This document shows, piece after piece, positions 1 through 7,737 of a stretch of DNA of 64,000 nt. The notes under the pieces were generated by a model. That model saw only the letters and a program-made list of their open reading frames with translations, had not been told where the DNA came from and searched no databases. Where the stretch lies: NCBI RefSeq assembly GCF_010731735.1, contig NZ_AP022588.1, positions 310,001-374,000 of the forward strand, in the 5' to 3' direction. The DNA is from Mycolicibacterium sediminis (GTDB lineage Bacteria; Actinomycetota; Actinomycetes; Mycobacteriales; Mycobacteriaceae). Positions within the stretch are counted from its first letter, which is position 1; each line of letters begins with the position of its first letter. A program made the translations under genes and the position numbers.

Positions 1-904
1 CGTCGACCGTCTTGTCGCCGTGCAGCGCGGGGGCGCCCGGTCGCGTCGCCTCCTCGGGGTCGAACACGGCAGGCAGCTCGAGGTACTCGACGTCGATGGC
101 ACTGCAGGCGAGTTCGGCGACGGCCACGCTCTCGGCGACAACCGCCGCGACCCGCTGGCCCACGAAGCGGACGACGTTGTCGAGCATCGTCGTGTCGTCG
201 GGATCGTCGGTGCGGCTGTGGTGGCGCGCGGTGGAGAACCGCAGCGACGGACTGTCCGCGTGGGTCAGCACCAGGCGGACGCCGGGGATGGATTCGGCGC
301 GACGGGTGTCGATCGACGCGATGCGCGCGTGCGCGACGGGGCTCGACAGCACCGCCATGTGCAGCAGACCGGGCGGCGCGAAGTCCATCGTGTACTGCTC
401 GGTGCCGGTGACCACCCGCACGCCGGCAGGCGCGCCGACCGAGCTGCCCGTGGCCACGCCGTCGGCCTTCTCGGTGTTGACCCGGCCCTCGATGGCGTCG
501 ACGATCGTGCGATACCCGGTGCAGCGGCACAGGTTTCCCTTGAGCTGCTGCGGCAGGTCCGCGAGGTCCGCCTCGTCGAACGTCGACGCCGTCGTCACCA
601 TGCCGGCCGTGCAGAATCCGCATTGGAATCCGGCGGCCTCGACGAACCGGCGCTGCACGGGATGCAGGTCGTCCGGGGTGCCGAGTCCGGCGACGGTGGT
701 GACGGCCCGGCCGTCGGCGCGGAACGCCGGGAAGACGCAGGAGTGCACGGCCTCGGCGTCGACCAGGACCGAGCACGCCCCGCAGTCGCCGGCGTCGCAG
801 CCCTTCTTGACCTCGAAGTGGCCCGCGTCGCGCAGGTAGGTGCGCAGGCACTGCCCGGGCGCCGGTTCCCGGTTCAGGTCGGCGCCGTTGACCGTGACCC
901 TCAC
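1..904 (-). CDS. Xanthine dehydrogenase, fused [2Fe-2S] and molybdopterin-binding subunit (3' part missing)
   Basis: Oxidises hypoxanthine/xanthine to urate together with the FAD subunit upstream. Reading the minus strand from a GTG at 904, an N-terminal plant-type ferredoxin domain has Cys36, Cys41, Cys44 and Cys56; an all-helical second [2Fe-2S] domain follows with Cys95, Cys98, Cys126 and Cys128 (FQCGFC, NLCRCTGY). The same frame continues without a stop into the aldehyde-oxidase a/b hammerhead of the Mo subunit (from about residue 165, including VRFVGQRVAAVVAES). The two subunits are therefore fused. The start overlaps the stop of the FAD subunit by 4 nt (GTGA), so they are translationally coupled. 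The rest of the Mo domain, including the active-site Glu, lies beyond the window. Confidence 0.85.
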   Translation of the reverse strand, partial: MRVTVNGADLNREPAPGQCLRTYLRDAGHFEVKKGCDAGDCGACSVLVDAEAVHSCVFPAFRADGRAVTTVAGLGTPDDLHPVQRRFVEAAGFQCGFCTAGMVTTASTFDEADLADLPQQLKGNLCRCTGYRTIVDAIEGRVNTEKADGVATGSSVGAPAGVRVVTGTEQYTMDFAPPGLLHMAVLSSPVAHARIASIDTRRAESIPGVRLVLTHADSPSLRFSTARHHSRTDDPDDTTMLDNVVRFVGQRVAAVVAESVAVAELACSAIDVEYLELPAVFDPEEATRPGAPALHGDKTVD

Positions 905-1725
905 GAGAGTTCGGCCCGGATCTGCTCGGCCAGCACCAGGGTCACCGCGCGACGCCAGTCGGGGTCGCCGTGCGCATCGTCGGTCCACTGCCCCTCGGGG
1001 ATGCCGGCGTGCCAGGCCGCAAGCTCATCCGACGTCGGCACCGACGGGTGGCGAAACACGTAGGGGCGCACGGTCGCCGCGGTGACGGCCAGCACGAGAC
1101 CGCCATCGATGTCGCGCCTGCCGATCACGACGATGCCCGAGCGGCCCAGCGGCGAGGGCGCCAGCTTCCGGTAGGCGGTGCCGGCGGTGAGCGCGGCCGC
1201 GGGCAGGTGCACCGACCGCACGACGTCGCCGACCGCGAGGACGTTGGCCGACGCACCGGTGACGAAGTCGGTGACGGGCACGACGTACTCGGTGCCGTCG
1301 GGCCGCCACACGGTGACCGTCCCGTCGAGCGCCGAGAGCAGCGAGATCATCGAGCCGGCCGGGAAGGACAGGCACACGTTGCCGCCGACGGTCGCGGTGC
1401 GCCAGATCTTCGGGGAGGCGACGAGCGCGGTGCAGCACTGGTGCAGCAGCGGCGCCGCCGTCCACCGGGGGTGGCTCGCGGCCAGTCCGGCCGACAGGCC
1501 CGACACCTGGGCGACCGTGCACGTGGCGGCCAGCTCGATCCCGCTGTCGGACAACGTGATCGGTGGCCAGCCGAGCGCGGTGACGTCGATCAGGCGTCGC
1601 AGCCCGGGTTGCGGTTCGGAGAACAGCCAGGTGCCACCGGAGAGGATCGCGTCGCCGGCGTCGAGCGGCCACAGCTCGGCGCGGGTCGTCGGGCTGCGCA
1701 ATGCCTCGACGGTGTGGAGATCCAT
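901..1725 (-). CDS. Xanthine dehydrogenase FAD-binding subunit
   Basis: 274 aa, CoxM/XdhB type FAD-binding subunit of a molybdenum hydroxylase; it passes electrons from the Fe-S clusters to the acceptor. The N-terminus has the FAD loop SGGTWL (about residues 30-35), where many relatives have AGGT. The second FAD motif region lies around TATVGGNVC. Length fits the family. It starts at ATG 10 nt after the urate oxidase stop and overlaps the Fe-S/Mo subunit by 4 nt, so it sits inside the urate operon. That context points to xanthine dehydrogenase rather than CO dehydrogenase or nicotine-type hydroxylases, although the subunit alone does not decide this. Confidence 0.82.
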   Translation of the reverse strand: MDLHTVEALRSPTTRAELWPLDAGDAILSGGTWLFSEPQPGLRRLIDVTALGWPPITLSDSGIELAATCTVAQVSGLSAGLAASHPRWTAAPLLHQCCTALVASPKIWRTATVGGNVCLSFPAGSMISLLSALDGTVTVWRPDGTEYVVPVTDFVTGASANVLAVGDVVRSVHLPAAALTAGTAYRKLAPSPLGRSGIVVIGRRDIDGGLVLAVTAATVRPYVFRHPSVPTSDELAAWHAGIPEGQWTDDAHGDPDWRRAVTLVLAEQIRAELS

Positions 1726-1735
1726 CGTCCCGAGG

Positions 1736-2635
1736 CTAACCGAGCCAGCCCTGCTGCAGGTCGAAGGCAGGCCCCGGTGGTGGGGCGTCGTCGCGGGTGA
1801 CGGTGGCCTGGATCAGACCGTAGGGCCGGTCGTCGGCGTTGTAGACCTCGTTCTCGTTGTCGAGGCCGAACGGGCTGAGGTCGTAGAGGAAGTGGTGCTT
1901 GTTGGGCGCCGAGAGCCGGACCTCGGCGATCACGTCGTACGCGCGCAGCACCGCGGCGCCCATCTCGTAGAGCGTCTGCTGAAGGGCCAGCGACTGGATG
2001 ACGGCGAACCGTTCCACCAGCAGCGTCTTCACGCCGGCATACACGGCGTCCCAGTCGACGTCGGTGCTGGTGAACCGCCACTGGGCGACCAGCGACGTGG
2101 CCATCACCCTGTCGTGGGTGGGTTCGAGGACCGTGTAGTCGTCGGTCAGGAAGCCGGAGAACTCGGAGCCGGTCGACTTCAGGATCGTCAGATCCTTCAA
2201 CCCGCCGACCACCCACTCACCCGACCCGTCGACCGTCACCGCGGCCGTGCGGACCTCCTGGCCCGAGCGGATCCAGGTGTAGTCGTGTTCGCGGCCCTCG
2301 ACGACGGCGCGCTGCCAGGCGTACTCCTCGATCTCGATGCGGGCCGCCTCTACGGGCGCGACGTCGCCGACGAAGTGCCGGGCGAGCGCGAGACCGTAGT
2401 CCTCGATCGTGCGCAGGCCCTCCTCCTTGGCGTAGGCGTAGGCCGTCTGCTTCTGGGTGTCGGTGGGCAGCACGTCGGACTGGTCGCCGGCCAGGTGCGC
2501 GGCGTGGAAGTCGCCGCGCAGACACGTCGAGACGTTGACGTCGCGGATCTCGTGCCTGGGGGTGTCTCGGTAGATCCGCACCACGCGGTTCTCGGCCTTG
2601 CCGTACTGGTTCTTGCCCAGGATGATCTCGGACAT
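1736..2635 (-). CDS. Urate oxidase (uricase)
   Basis: 299 aa, the usual length of cofactor-free uricase (T-fold, tunnelling tetramer), which converts urate to 5-hydroxyisourate with O2. The family segments are present in order: the N-terminal GKNQYGKAENRVVRI, the VLPTDTQKQT segment carrying the catalytic Thr (about residues 56-65), and the C-terminal SAPNKHHF substrate-binding region. ATG start, 3 nt downstream of the uraH stop. It is followed at once by the xanthine dehydrogenase genes and preceded by the two enzymes that process its product, which fixes its role in purine catabolism. Confidence 0.95.
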   Translation of the reverse strand: MSEIILGKNQYGKAENRVVRIYRDTPRHEIRDVNVSTCLRGDFHAAHLAGDQSDVLPTDTQKQTAYAYAKEEGLRTIEDYGLALARHFVGDVAPVEAARIEIEEYAWQRAVVEGREHDYTWIRSGQEVRTAAVTVDGSGEWVVGGLKDLTILKSTGSEFSGFLTDDYTVLEPTHDRVMATSLVAQWRFTSTDVDWDAVYAGVKTLLVERFAVIQSLALQQTLYEMGAAVLRAYDVIAEVRLSAPNKHHFLYDLSPFGLDNENEVYNADDRPYGLIQATVTRDDAPPPGPAFDLQQGWLG

Positions 2636-2638
2636 CCG

Positions 2639-2962
2639 TCAGCTCCCTCGGTAGGTCGAGTACGCGTATGGGGACAGCAGCAGGGGGACGTGATGCTTCG
2701 CTCCCGCGTCGGTCACCTCGAAGGCGATGACCACCTCCGGGTAGAAACCGGTGACGCCGGTGGCGGCGAAATACCCTGCGGTGTCGAACCGCAACCGGTA
2801 CAGCCCGCCGGTCACGAACTCGTGGAGGTCGCCCACCCGGCCGTCTGCGTCGGTGCGGGCGGTGGTCAGCTCGGCGCCCGACGCGTCGGTGAGCGTCACC
2901 ACCACCCCGTCGGCGGGGCGGCCGGTCACGGCGTCGAGGACGTGTGTGCTCAGGTGGCCCAT
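2639..2962 (-). CDS. uraH: 5-hydroxyisourate hydrolase
   Basis: 107 aa transthyretin-related HIU hydrolase, second step of urate breakdown (5-hydroxyisourate to OHCU). LSTHVLD near the N-terminus carries the active-site His, and the protein ends with the diagnostic YRGS C-terminus. Two in-frame ATGs exist (2971 and 2962). I chose the second because an AGG lies 9 nt upstream and the protein then begins MGHLSTHVLD like other family members. It lies between uraD and urate oxidase in the operon. Longer readings in the same frame reach back over uraD and are artefacts. Confidence 0.92.
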   Translation of the reverse strand: MGHLSTHVLDAVTGRPADGVVVTLTDASGAELTTARTDADGRVGDLHEFVTGGLYRLRFDTAGYFAATGVTGFYPEVVIAFEVTDAGAKHHVPLLLSPYAYSTYRGS

Positions 2963-3029
2963 GGCATGCATCCTGACCGCCGGTGATGGTCTCGGGCGCG
3001 TGAATCGGCGCATCCGGCGTCTCGGCGGG

Positions 3030-3521
3030 TCACGGGACGTCCTTCGACAGCAGCCGGTCGAGCCGCAACCGGTTGATCTTCGCCAGTTCGCTGCGCATGA
3101 CCCGCCGTTCGGTCTCCGGGTCGTTGTCGAGCCGGTCGAGGAGGATCGACAGCAACTCCTCGGCGCTGCGGCCGCTCGCGCACACCAGGTAGACGTAGCC
3201 GAACTTCTCCTCGTACCGGGCGTTCGCGGCGGCCATCTCGGCACGGACCGCGTCGTCGGCGGACGCCATGCCGGCCTGTTCGCGGGCCGAGGAGGCGTTG
3301 TCGGCACGGTCGCCGATGCGGGGGTGGCCGTCGAGCGCCGCGTCGATCTCGGCGTCCGGCAGCTCGGCGAGCACCCGGTCGGCGCGGTCGAAGAGTCCGT
3401 CGACGTCGCGGAACGGGCCCCCCGCGAGCACCCGCCTGGCCCAGATCGTCGACGAGCAGACTTCGAACAGCAGGTGCATGCGTTGCCGCTCGGTCGCGCG
3501 GTTGAAGGACTCGAGGCCCAT
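3030..3521 (-). CDS. uraD: OHCU decarboxylase
   Basis: 163 aa, 2-oxo-4-hydroxy-4-carboxy-5-ureidoimidazoline decarboxylase, third step of urate breakdown, giving S-allantoin. It keeps the catalytic HPRIG motif (about residues 65-69), the central KFGYVYLVCASGRS helix-strand region and the C-terminal LAKINRLRLDRLL. ATG start lies directly after the permease stop (TAG at 3522-3524, ATG at 3519-3521), so the two are coupled. This is the canonical stand-alone enzyme. A second, divergent OHCU-like domain sits at the end of the neighbouring permease. Confidence 0.93.
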   Translation of the reverse strand: MGLESFNRATERQRMHLLFEVCSSTIWARRVLAGGPFRDVDGLFDRADRVLAELPDAEIDAALDGHPRIGDRADNASSAREQAGMASADDAVRAEMAAANARYEEKFGYVYLVCASGRSAEELLSILLDRLDNDPETERRVMRSELAKINRLRLDRLLSKDVP

Positions 3522-5426
3522 CTACTGGAGTTCGTTGAGTCGGCTGAACCGGGCGGCGGCAATGGGATTCGCGTCGGCGACCAGGTCCTCGAAGCGGTAG
3601 TTCGCGATCTTCTCCACCTCGATGAGGGCGAACGCCCGCTCGGCGGCGGGTGAGTTGTCCATGCGGGACCAGCCGTTGCGCAGCACGCGGTCGAAGTGCT
3701 CGGTCTCCCGGGCGCAGATGATCAGCGGGAAGCCGAAGTGGTCACGGTAGGCGGCAGCCAGCTGCACGACGTCGTCGTGGTCGCTGTCGTCGAGGTTGGA
3801 CAGCGCGACGTGGTCGACGGCCAGCGCCGTGCCGGTCTCGTCCTCGGCACCCAGGTCGTGGAAGGCGTTGAGCAGTTCGGACTGTTCCTCCGACGACCCG
3901 GTGAGCACCGCGTCCTGGAACGCCTCGCGGAGGTCGCGGGTGGTGGCGAACGGGCGCTGTGAGTAGGCCCGCCGGACCGCCCACGGCACGTCCTGCACGA
4001 CGTGGCCGAACACCTCGGTGAAGCGCTCCTCGGACATCGAGTTGACCTCGTCGAGCGTGATCGAGCCGCCACCGGCCACCCGCGGCCCGCGCGACCCGGT
4101 GTGGAAGAACACGATGTTGAGCACGATCGCGGTGACGGCGCCGATGCTGATGCCGCTGCCGAAGATCAGGTCCAGCCCGGTCGGCATGGCCTTGGCGATG
4201 TCGGGATAGGAGGTCACCCACAGCGCCAGCGCGAGGCTGGTGGTGACGATGATCAGGTTGCGGTGGTCGGTGAAGTCGACCTTGCCCAGGGTCTGGATGC
4301 CGACGACGGCCACCGTCGCGAACAGCGTCAGCGCGGCACCTCCCAGCACGGGGTTGGGAATCGAGGCGACGATCGCGGCGACCTTCGGCAGGAAGCCCAG
4401 CACGATCATGATGACGCCCGCGGCGGCCACCACCCAGCGGCTCTTGACGCCGGTGAGCCGCACCAGGCCGACGTTCTCGGAGAACGCGGTGTAGGGGAAC
4501 GAGTTGAAGATGCCGCCGATCGTGGTGGCGACGCCGTCGGCGCGCAGCACGTTGCCGATGTCGGACGCCTTGACGCGCTTGCCCACGATCTCGCCGGTGG
4601 CGATCGTCGACCCGGTCGACTCCACGGCCGTGATCAACAGCACGATGATCATCGTCAGGCAGGCCACGAAGTCGAACTTGGGCATGCCGAACACGAACGG
4701 CGGCGTGAAGCCGAACGCCGACGCCTCACCGACCCTGTCGAAGTTCATGTCGCCCAGTGCGAATGCGACGACGCAGCCGATCACCAGGCCGAGCAGCACG
4801 GCGATCGTGGCCATGAAGCCGCGGAAGATCCGCTGGATGGCGACGATGATCGCGATGGTGCCCAGCGCGTAGAGGAACCAGCGGATGTTGGTCGGATCCG
4901 GTTCGTGCGTGGTGGGATTCGTGACCGCGTCGAGGGCGCCCACCGGAACCAGACACAGCCCGATGATGGTGATGAGGGTGCCCGTGACGACCGGTGGGAA
5001 GAACCTCAGCAGCTTCACGAAGATCGGTGCGATCAGGAACGTGAAGATGCCGGCGACGATTACCGCGCCGTAGACGTAGAGCAGGCTCGCGGCACCTCCG
5101 CCGTGGGCCAGTCCGATCGCGATGATCGGTGCGACGCCCGCGAACGTGACGCCCTGCAGCAGTGGGAGCCGCACGCCTATCTTCCAGATGCCGACGGCTT
5201 GGATGATCGAGGCGATGCCGCACGTGAACAGGTCCGCCGTGATCAGCTGGACCAGCTGCTCCTGCGGCAGGTCGATCGCGCCGGCGATGATGATCGGCAC
5301 CAGCACCGCGCCTGCGTAGAAGGCGACGACGTGCTGAAAGCCATACAGCGCCAACTTGGGAACGGGCAGGACCTCGTCGACGGGATGTCCCCGTTTGCGC
5401 GAAGCTGCACTCGTCGACGCCGTCAT
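3522..5426 (-). CDS. NCS2 xanthine/urate permease with a C-terminal OHCU-decarboxylase-like domain
   Basis: About 634 aa, much longer than ordinary NCS2 permeases (about 430-460 aa). Residues up to about 450 form the 14-helix NCS2 transporter: AVESTGSTIATGEIVGK (TM8 with the conserved Glu) and NSFPYTAFSENVGLV (TM10, where many relatives have SQNVG). The last 170 residues resemble UraD: DVPWAVRRAYSQRPFAT, then AAAYRDHFGFPLIICAR, then EKIANYRFEDLV. The catalytic HPDL/HPRI of UraD reads FHDLG here, so His is shifted or lost and the domain may be inactive or regulatory. Start is uncertain: ATG 5426 or GTG 5444. Likely imports xanthine or urate for this operon. Confidence 0.85.
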   Translation of the reverse strand: MTASTSAASRKRGHPVDEVLPVPKLALYGFQHVVAFYAGAVLVPIIIAGAIDLPQEQLVQLITADLFTCGIASIIQAVGIWKIGVRLPLLQGVTFAGVAPIIAIGLAHGGGAASLLYVYGAVIVAGIFTFLIAPIFVKLLRFFPPVVTGTLITIIGLCLVPVGALDAVTNPTTHEPDPTNIRWFLYALGTIAIIVAIQRIFRGFMATIAVLLGLVIGCVVAFALGDMNFDRVGEASAFGFTPPFVFGMPKFDFVACLTMIIVLLITAVESTGSTIATGEIVGKRVKASDIGNVLRADGVATTIGGIFNSFPYTAFSENVGLVRLTGVKSRWVVAAAGVIMIVLGFLPKVAAIVASIPNPVLGGAALTLFATVAVVGIQTLGKVDFTDHRNLIIVTTSLALALWVTSYPDIAKAMPTGLDLIFGSGISIGAVTAIVLNIVFFHTGSRGPRVAGGGSITLDEVNSMSEERFTEVFGHVVQDVPWAVRRAYSQRPFATTRDLREAFQDAVLTGSSEEQSELLNAFHDLGAEDETGTALAVDHVALSNLDDSDHDDVVQLAAAYRDHFGFPLIICARETEHFDRVLRNGWSRMDNSPAAERAFALIEVEKIANYRFEDLVADANPIAAARFSRLNELQ

Positions 5427-5483
5427 CTCCCAAGGATCGGGCACACGGGGCGACTTCGCATGTCGTACCGCGAACCTAGCGGC

Positions 5484-6749
5484 TCACCATCGTGGGCTGG
5501 CGGCCTGGAAGGTCGGATCGATGCTCTGCATGTAGCCGGTGTCGTCGCGGTCCCGGATGCCGCACGTCACGTACTGCTCGTGCAGCGCGGCCAGCGCGTC
5601 GTCGTCGATCTCGACGCCCAGACCGGAAGTGGTCGGCACGGCGACGGCTCCGTCGCGGATCGACAGGACGCCGGGCTTCACGACGTCTTCCGTCTTCCAC
5701 GGCCAGTGCGTGTCACAGGCGTAGGTGAGGTTCGGCGTGGCGCCGGCGAGGTGCACCATCGCGGCCAGGCTGATTCCGAGGTGCGAGTTGGAGTGCATCG
5801 ACAGTCCGAGGCCGAAGGTGTCGCAGATGCCCGCCAGCAGGCGCGAGCGGTACAGCCCACCCCAGTAGTGGTGGTCGGACAGCACGACGCCGACCGATCC
5901 CGCCGCGACCGCCGGGGCGAGCTGCTCGAACGCGACGACGCACATGTTGGTGGCCAACGGCATCGGCGACTGTGCGGCGACCTCCGCCATGCCCTCGATG
6001 CCGGGCGTCGGATCCTCCAGGTACTCGAGGATGCCCGCGAGACCGGCCGCGACCTTGACCGACGTCTGCGGCGTCCAGGCGGCGTTGGGGTCCAGGCGCA
6101 GCGGGTGGTCGGGGAACGCCTGGCGCAGCGCCTCGATCGCCCGCATCTCTTCGTCGGGAGGGAACACCCCACCCTTGAGTTTGATTGCGGTGAAACCGTA
6201 TTCGTCGATCATGCGGGTGGCCTGCGCCACGATGCCCACGGGGTCGAGCGCCTCACCCCAGGAGTCGGGCTCCCGACCGGGGTGCGCGGCCCACTTGTAG
6301 AACAGGTAGGCGCTGAACGGGACGGCGTCGCGGACCTTGCCGCCGAGCAGGTCCGACACGGGCCGTCCGGTGGCATGGCCCTGCACGTCGAGGCAGGCCA
6401 CCTCGAACGGCGACAGCACCTGGTCCACCGCGCTGGCCGTGGTGATCATGCCCGCGGTGCCGACGGCGGCGTCGTCACCGCGGAGCCGGTCGGCGATGGC
6501 CGCACGGATCGCGTTGAGCGCGAACGCGTCCAGTCCGGTGATGGCCTCGGCGGCGGCCTCGAGTCGGGCCAGGTGCCGGGTGTCGGCGTACGTCTCGCCG
6601 AGTCCGACGAGACCGGCGTCCGTGTCGAGTTGGACGATCGCGCGCAGCGCGTAGGGCTGGTGCACCCCGACGGTGTTGAGCAGCGGCGGGTCGGCGAACG
6701 CAACCGGCGTGATGCGCGCGCCGGTGATGCGGATCGGCTCGGCCGTCAC
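5484..6749 (-). CDS. gudD: D-glucarate dehydratase
   Basis: 421 aa, enolase superfamily, converts D-glucarate to 5-dehydro-4-deoxy-D-glucarate. The KxK motif appears as AIKLKGG (about residue 190), metal ligands in LRLDPNAAW and LEDPTPG, and the catalytic His in MHSNSHLGIS. Start is GTG 6749, overlapping the kdgD stop by 4 nt (GTGA). Its product is the substrate of KdgD, so the three genes from 9336 downwards form the glucarate-to-2-oxoglutarate route. Only 58-nt spacing separates its stop from the permease ATG, with no obvious terminator, so readthrough into the purine genes is likely. Confidence 0.93.
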   Translation of the reverse strand: MTAEPIRITGARITPVAFADPPLLNTVGVHQPYALRAIVQLDTDAGLVGLGETYADTRHLARLEAAAEAITGLDAFALNAIRAAIADRLRGDDAAVGTAGMITTASAVDQVLSPFEVACLDVQGHATGRPVSDLLGGKVRDAVPFSAYLFYKWAAHPGREPDSWGEALDPVGIVAQATRMIDEYGFTAIKLKGGVFPPDEEMRAIEALRQAFPDHPLRLDPNAAWTPQTSVKVAAGLAGILEYLEDPTPGIEGMAEVAAQSPMPLATNMCVVAFEQLAPAVAAGSVGVVLSDHHYWGGLYRSRLLAGICDTFGLGLSMHSNSHLGISLAAMVHLAGATPNLTYACDTHWPWKTEDVVKPGVLSIRDGAVAVPTTSGLGVEIDDDALAALHEQYVTCGIRDRDDTGYMQSIDPTFQAASPRW

Positions 6750-7687
6750 CTGACTGCGGCGAGTTCGTCGGCGATCACCGCGCGACCCGCGGCGATGATC
6801 CGGCGCAGCTCCTCGGCGTCCTCCTCCGACGGCATGATGAGCGGCGCGCGCACCGGTCCGGCGTCGACGCCCTCCATGGTCACGCCGGCCTTGATCAGCG
6901 AGACGGCGTACCCGGGCACGGTGTCACGCAGTCGGACCAGCGGATGGAAGAACTCGCGCAGCAGCGCCGCGATCTGCGTCTCGTCGTTGCGTTCGAGCGC
7001 CCCGTAGAAGGCCAGCGCGACCTCGGGTGCGAAGGCGAACGTGGCCGACGAGTACAGCGTCACGCCGATGGCGCGGTAGGCCTGCTGGGCCACCTCCGCG
7101 GTGGGCAGCCCGTTGAAGAACTGGAACGGCTTGCCACTTTCGGCGAGCGAGTCGGTGACGGCGCGCACGATCCGCGCGACCCGGTCGACGTCCCCGGTAC
7201 CGTCCTTGAAGCCCACGACGTTGGGGATGTGGGCGACCTCGACGGCCGACTCCTCGGTGTAGCGGGCGTTGGACCGGTTGTAGACGATCACCGGCAGGTC
7301 GGTGGCCTCGGCCACCTCGCGGGTGTAGTCGATCAGGCCCTGCTGGGGCATGGTGACGAGGTACGGCGGCAGGAGCAGGAGCCCGTCGGCGCCGGCCTGG
7401 GCCGCGGCGCGGGCGAAGACCTTCGCCTGTGCGATGGATCCACCGGCGCCCGCATAGACGGGCACCCTGCCGGCGGCCACCTCGACGGCGGTGCGCACGA
7501 CGCCGGCGAACTCGCCCGCCTCCATCGCGTGGAATTCGCCCGTGCCGCAGGCGATGAAGACGCCACCCGGGCCGGCGTCGACACCCTTGACCACGTGCTC
7601 GGCGAGCCGCGTCAGGTCGACCTCACCCGTCTCGGTGAACGGAGTGACGGGGAAGAAGAGGACTCCGTCGAGGGTGGACGAGGGCAT
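6746..7687 (-). CDS. kdgD: 5-dehydro-4-deoxyglucarate dehydratase
   Basis: 313 aa, DapA/NAL-type TIM barrel that dehydrates and decarboxylates KDG to 2,5-dioxovalerate (2-oxoglutarate semialdehyde). Schiff-base Lys lies in VVGFKDGTGD, the Tyr of the active site in VIVYNRSNARY, and the GTGEFHAM loop near residue 50 is typical. The start is ATG 7687, placed by a strong AAGGAG 7 nt upstream. A much longer in-frame extension exists across the dehydrogenase gene but is a shadow. It sits 50 nt after the aldehyde dehydrogenase and overlaps gudD. Confidence 0.93.
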   Translation of the reverse strand: MPSSTLDGVLFFPVTPFTETGEVDLTRLAEHVVKGVDAGPGGVFIACGTGEFHAMEAGEFAGVVRTAVEVAAGRVPVYAGAGGSIAQAKVFARAAAQAGADGLLLLPPYLVTMPQQGLIDYTREVAEATDLPVIVYNRSNARYTEESAVEVAHIPNVVGFKDGTGDVDRVARIVRAVTDSLAESGKPFQFFNGLPTAEVAQQAYRAIGVTLYSSATFAFAPEVALAFYGALERNDETQIAALLREFFHPLVRLRDTVPGYAVSLIKAGVTMEGVDAGPVRAPLIMPSEEDAEELRRIIAAGRAVIADELAAVR

Positions 7688-7737
7688 GGCGATACTCCTT
7701 GGGTGTGTCGGGTGAAGGCGGAACGGGTGGTGGGGGG

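Noticed and set aside
4002..7007. 1001-codon open frame on the plus strand
   Set aside because: Asp/Arg/His-rich shadow of the permease, gudD and kdgD genes, caused by high GC at third positions.
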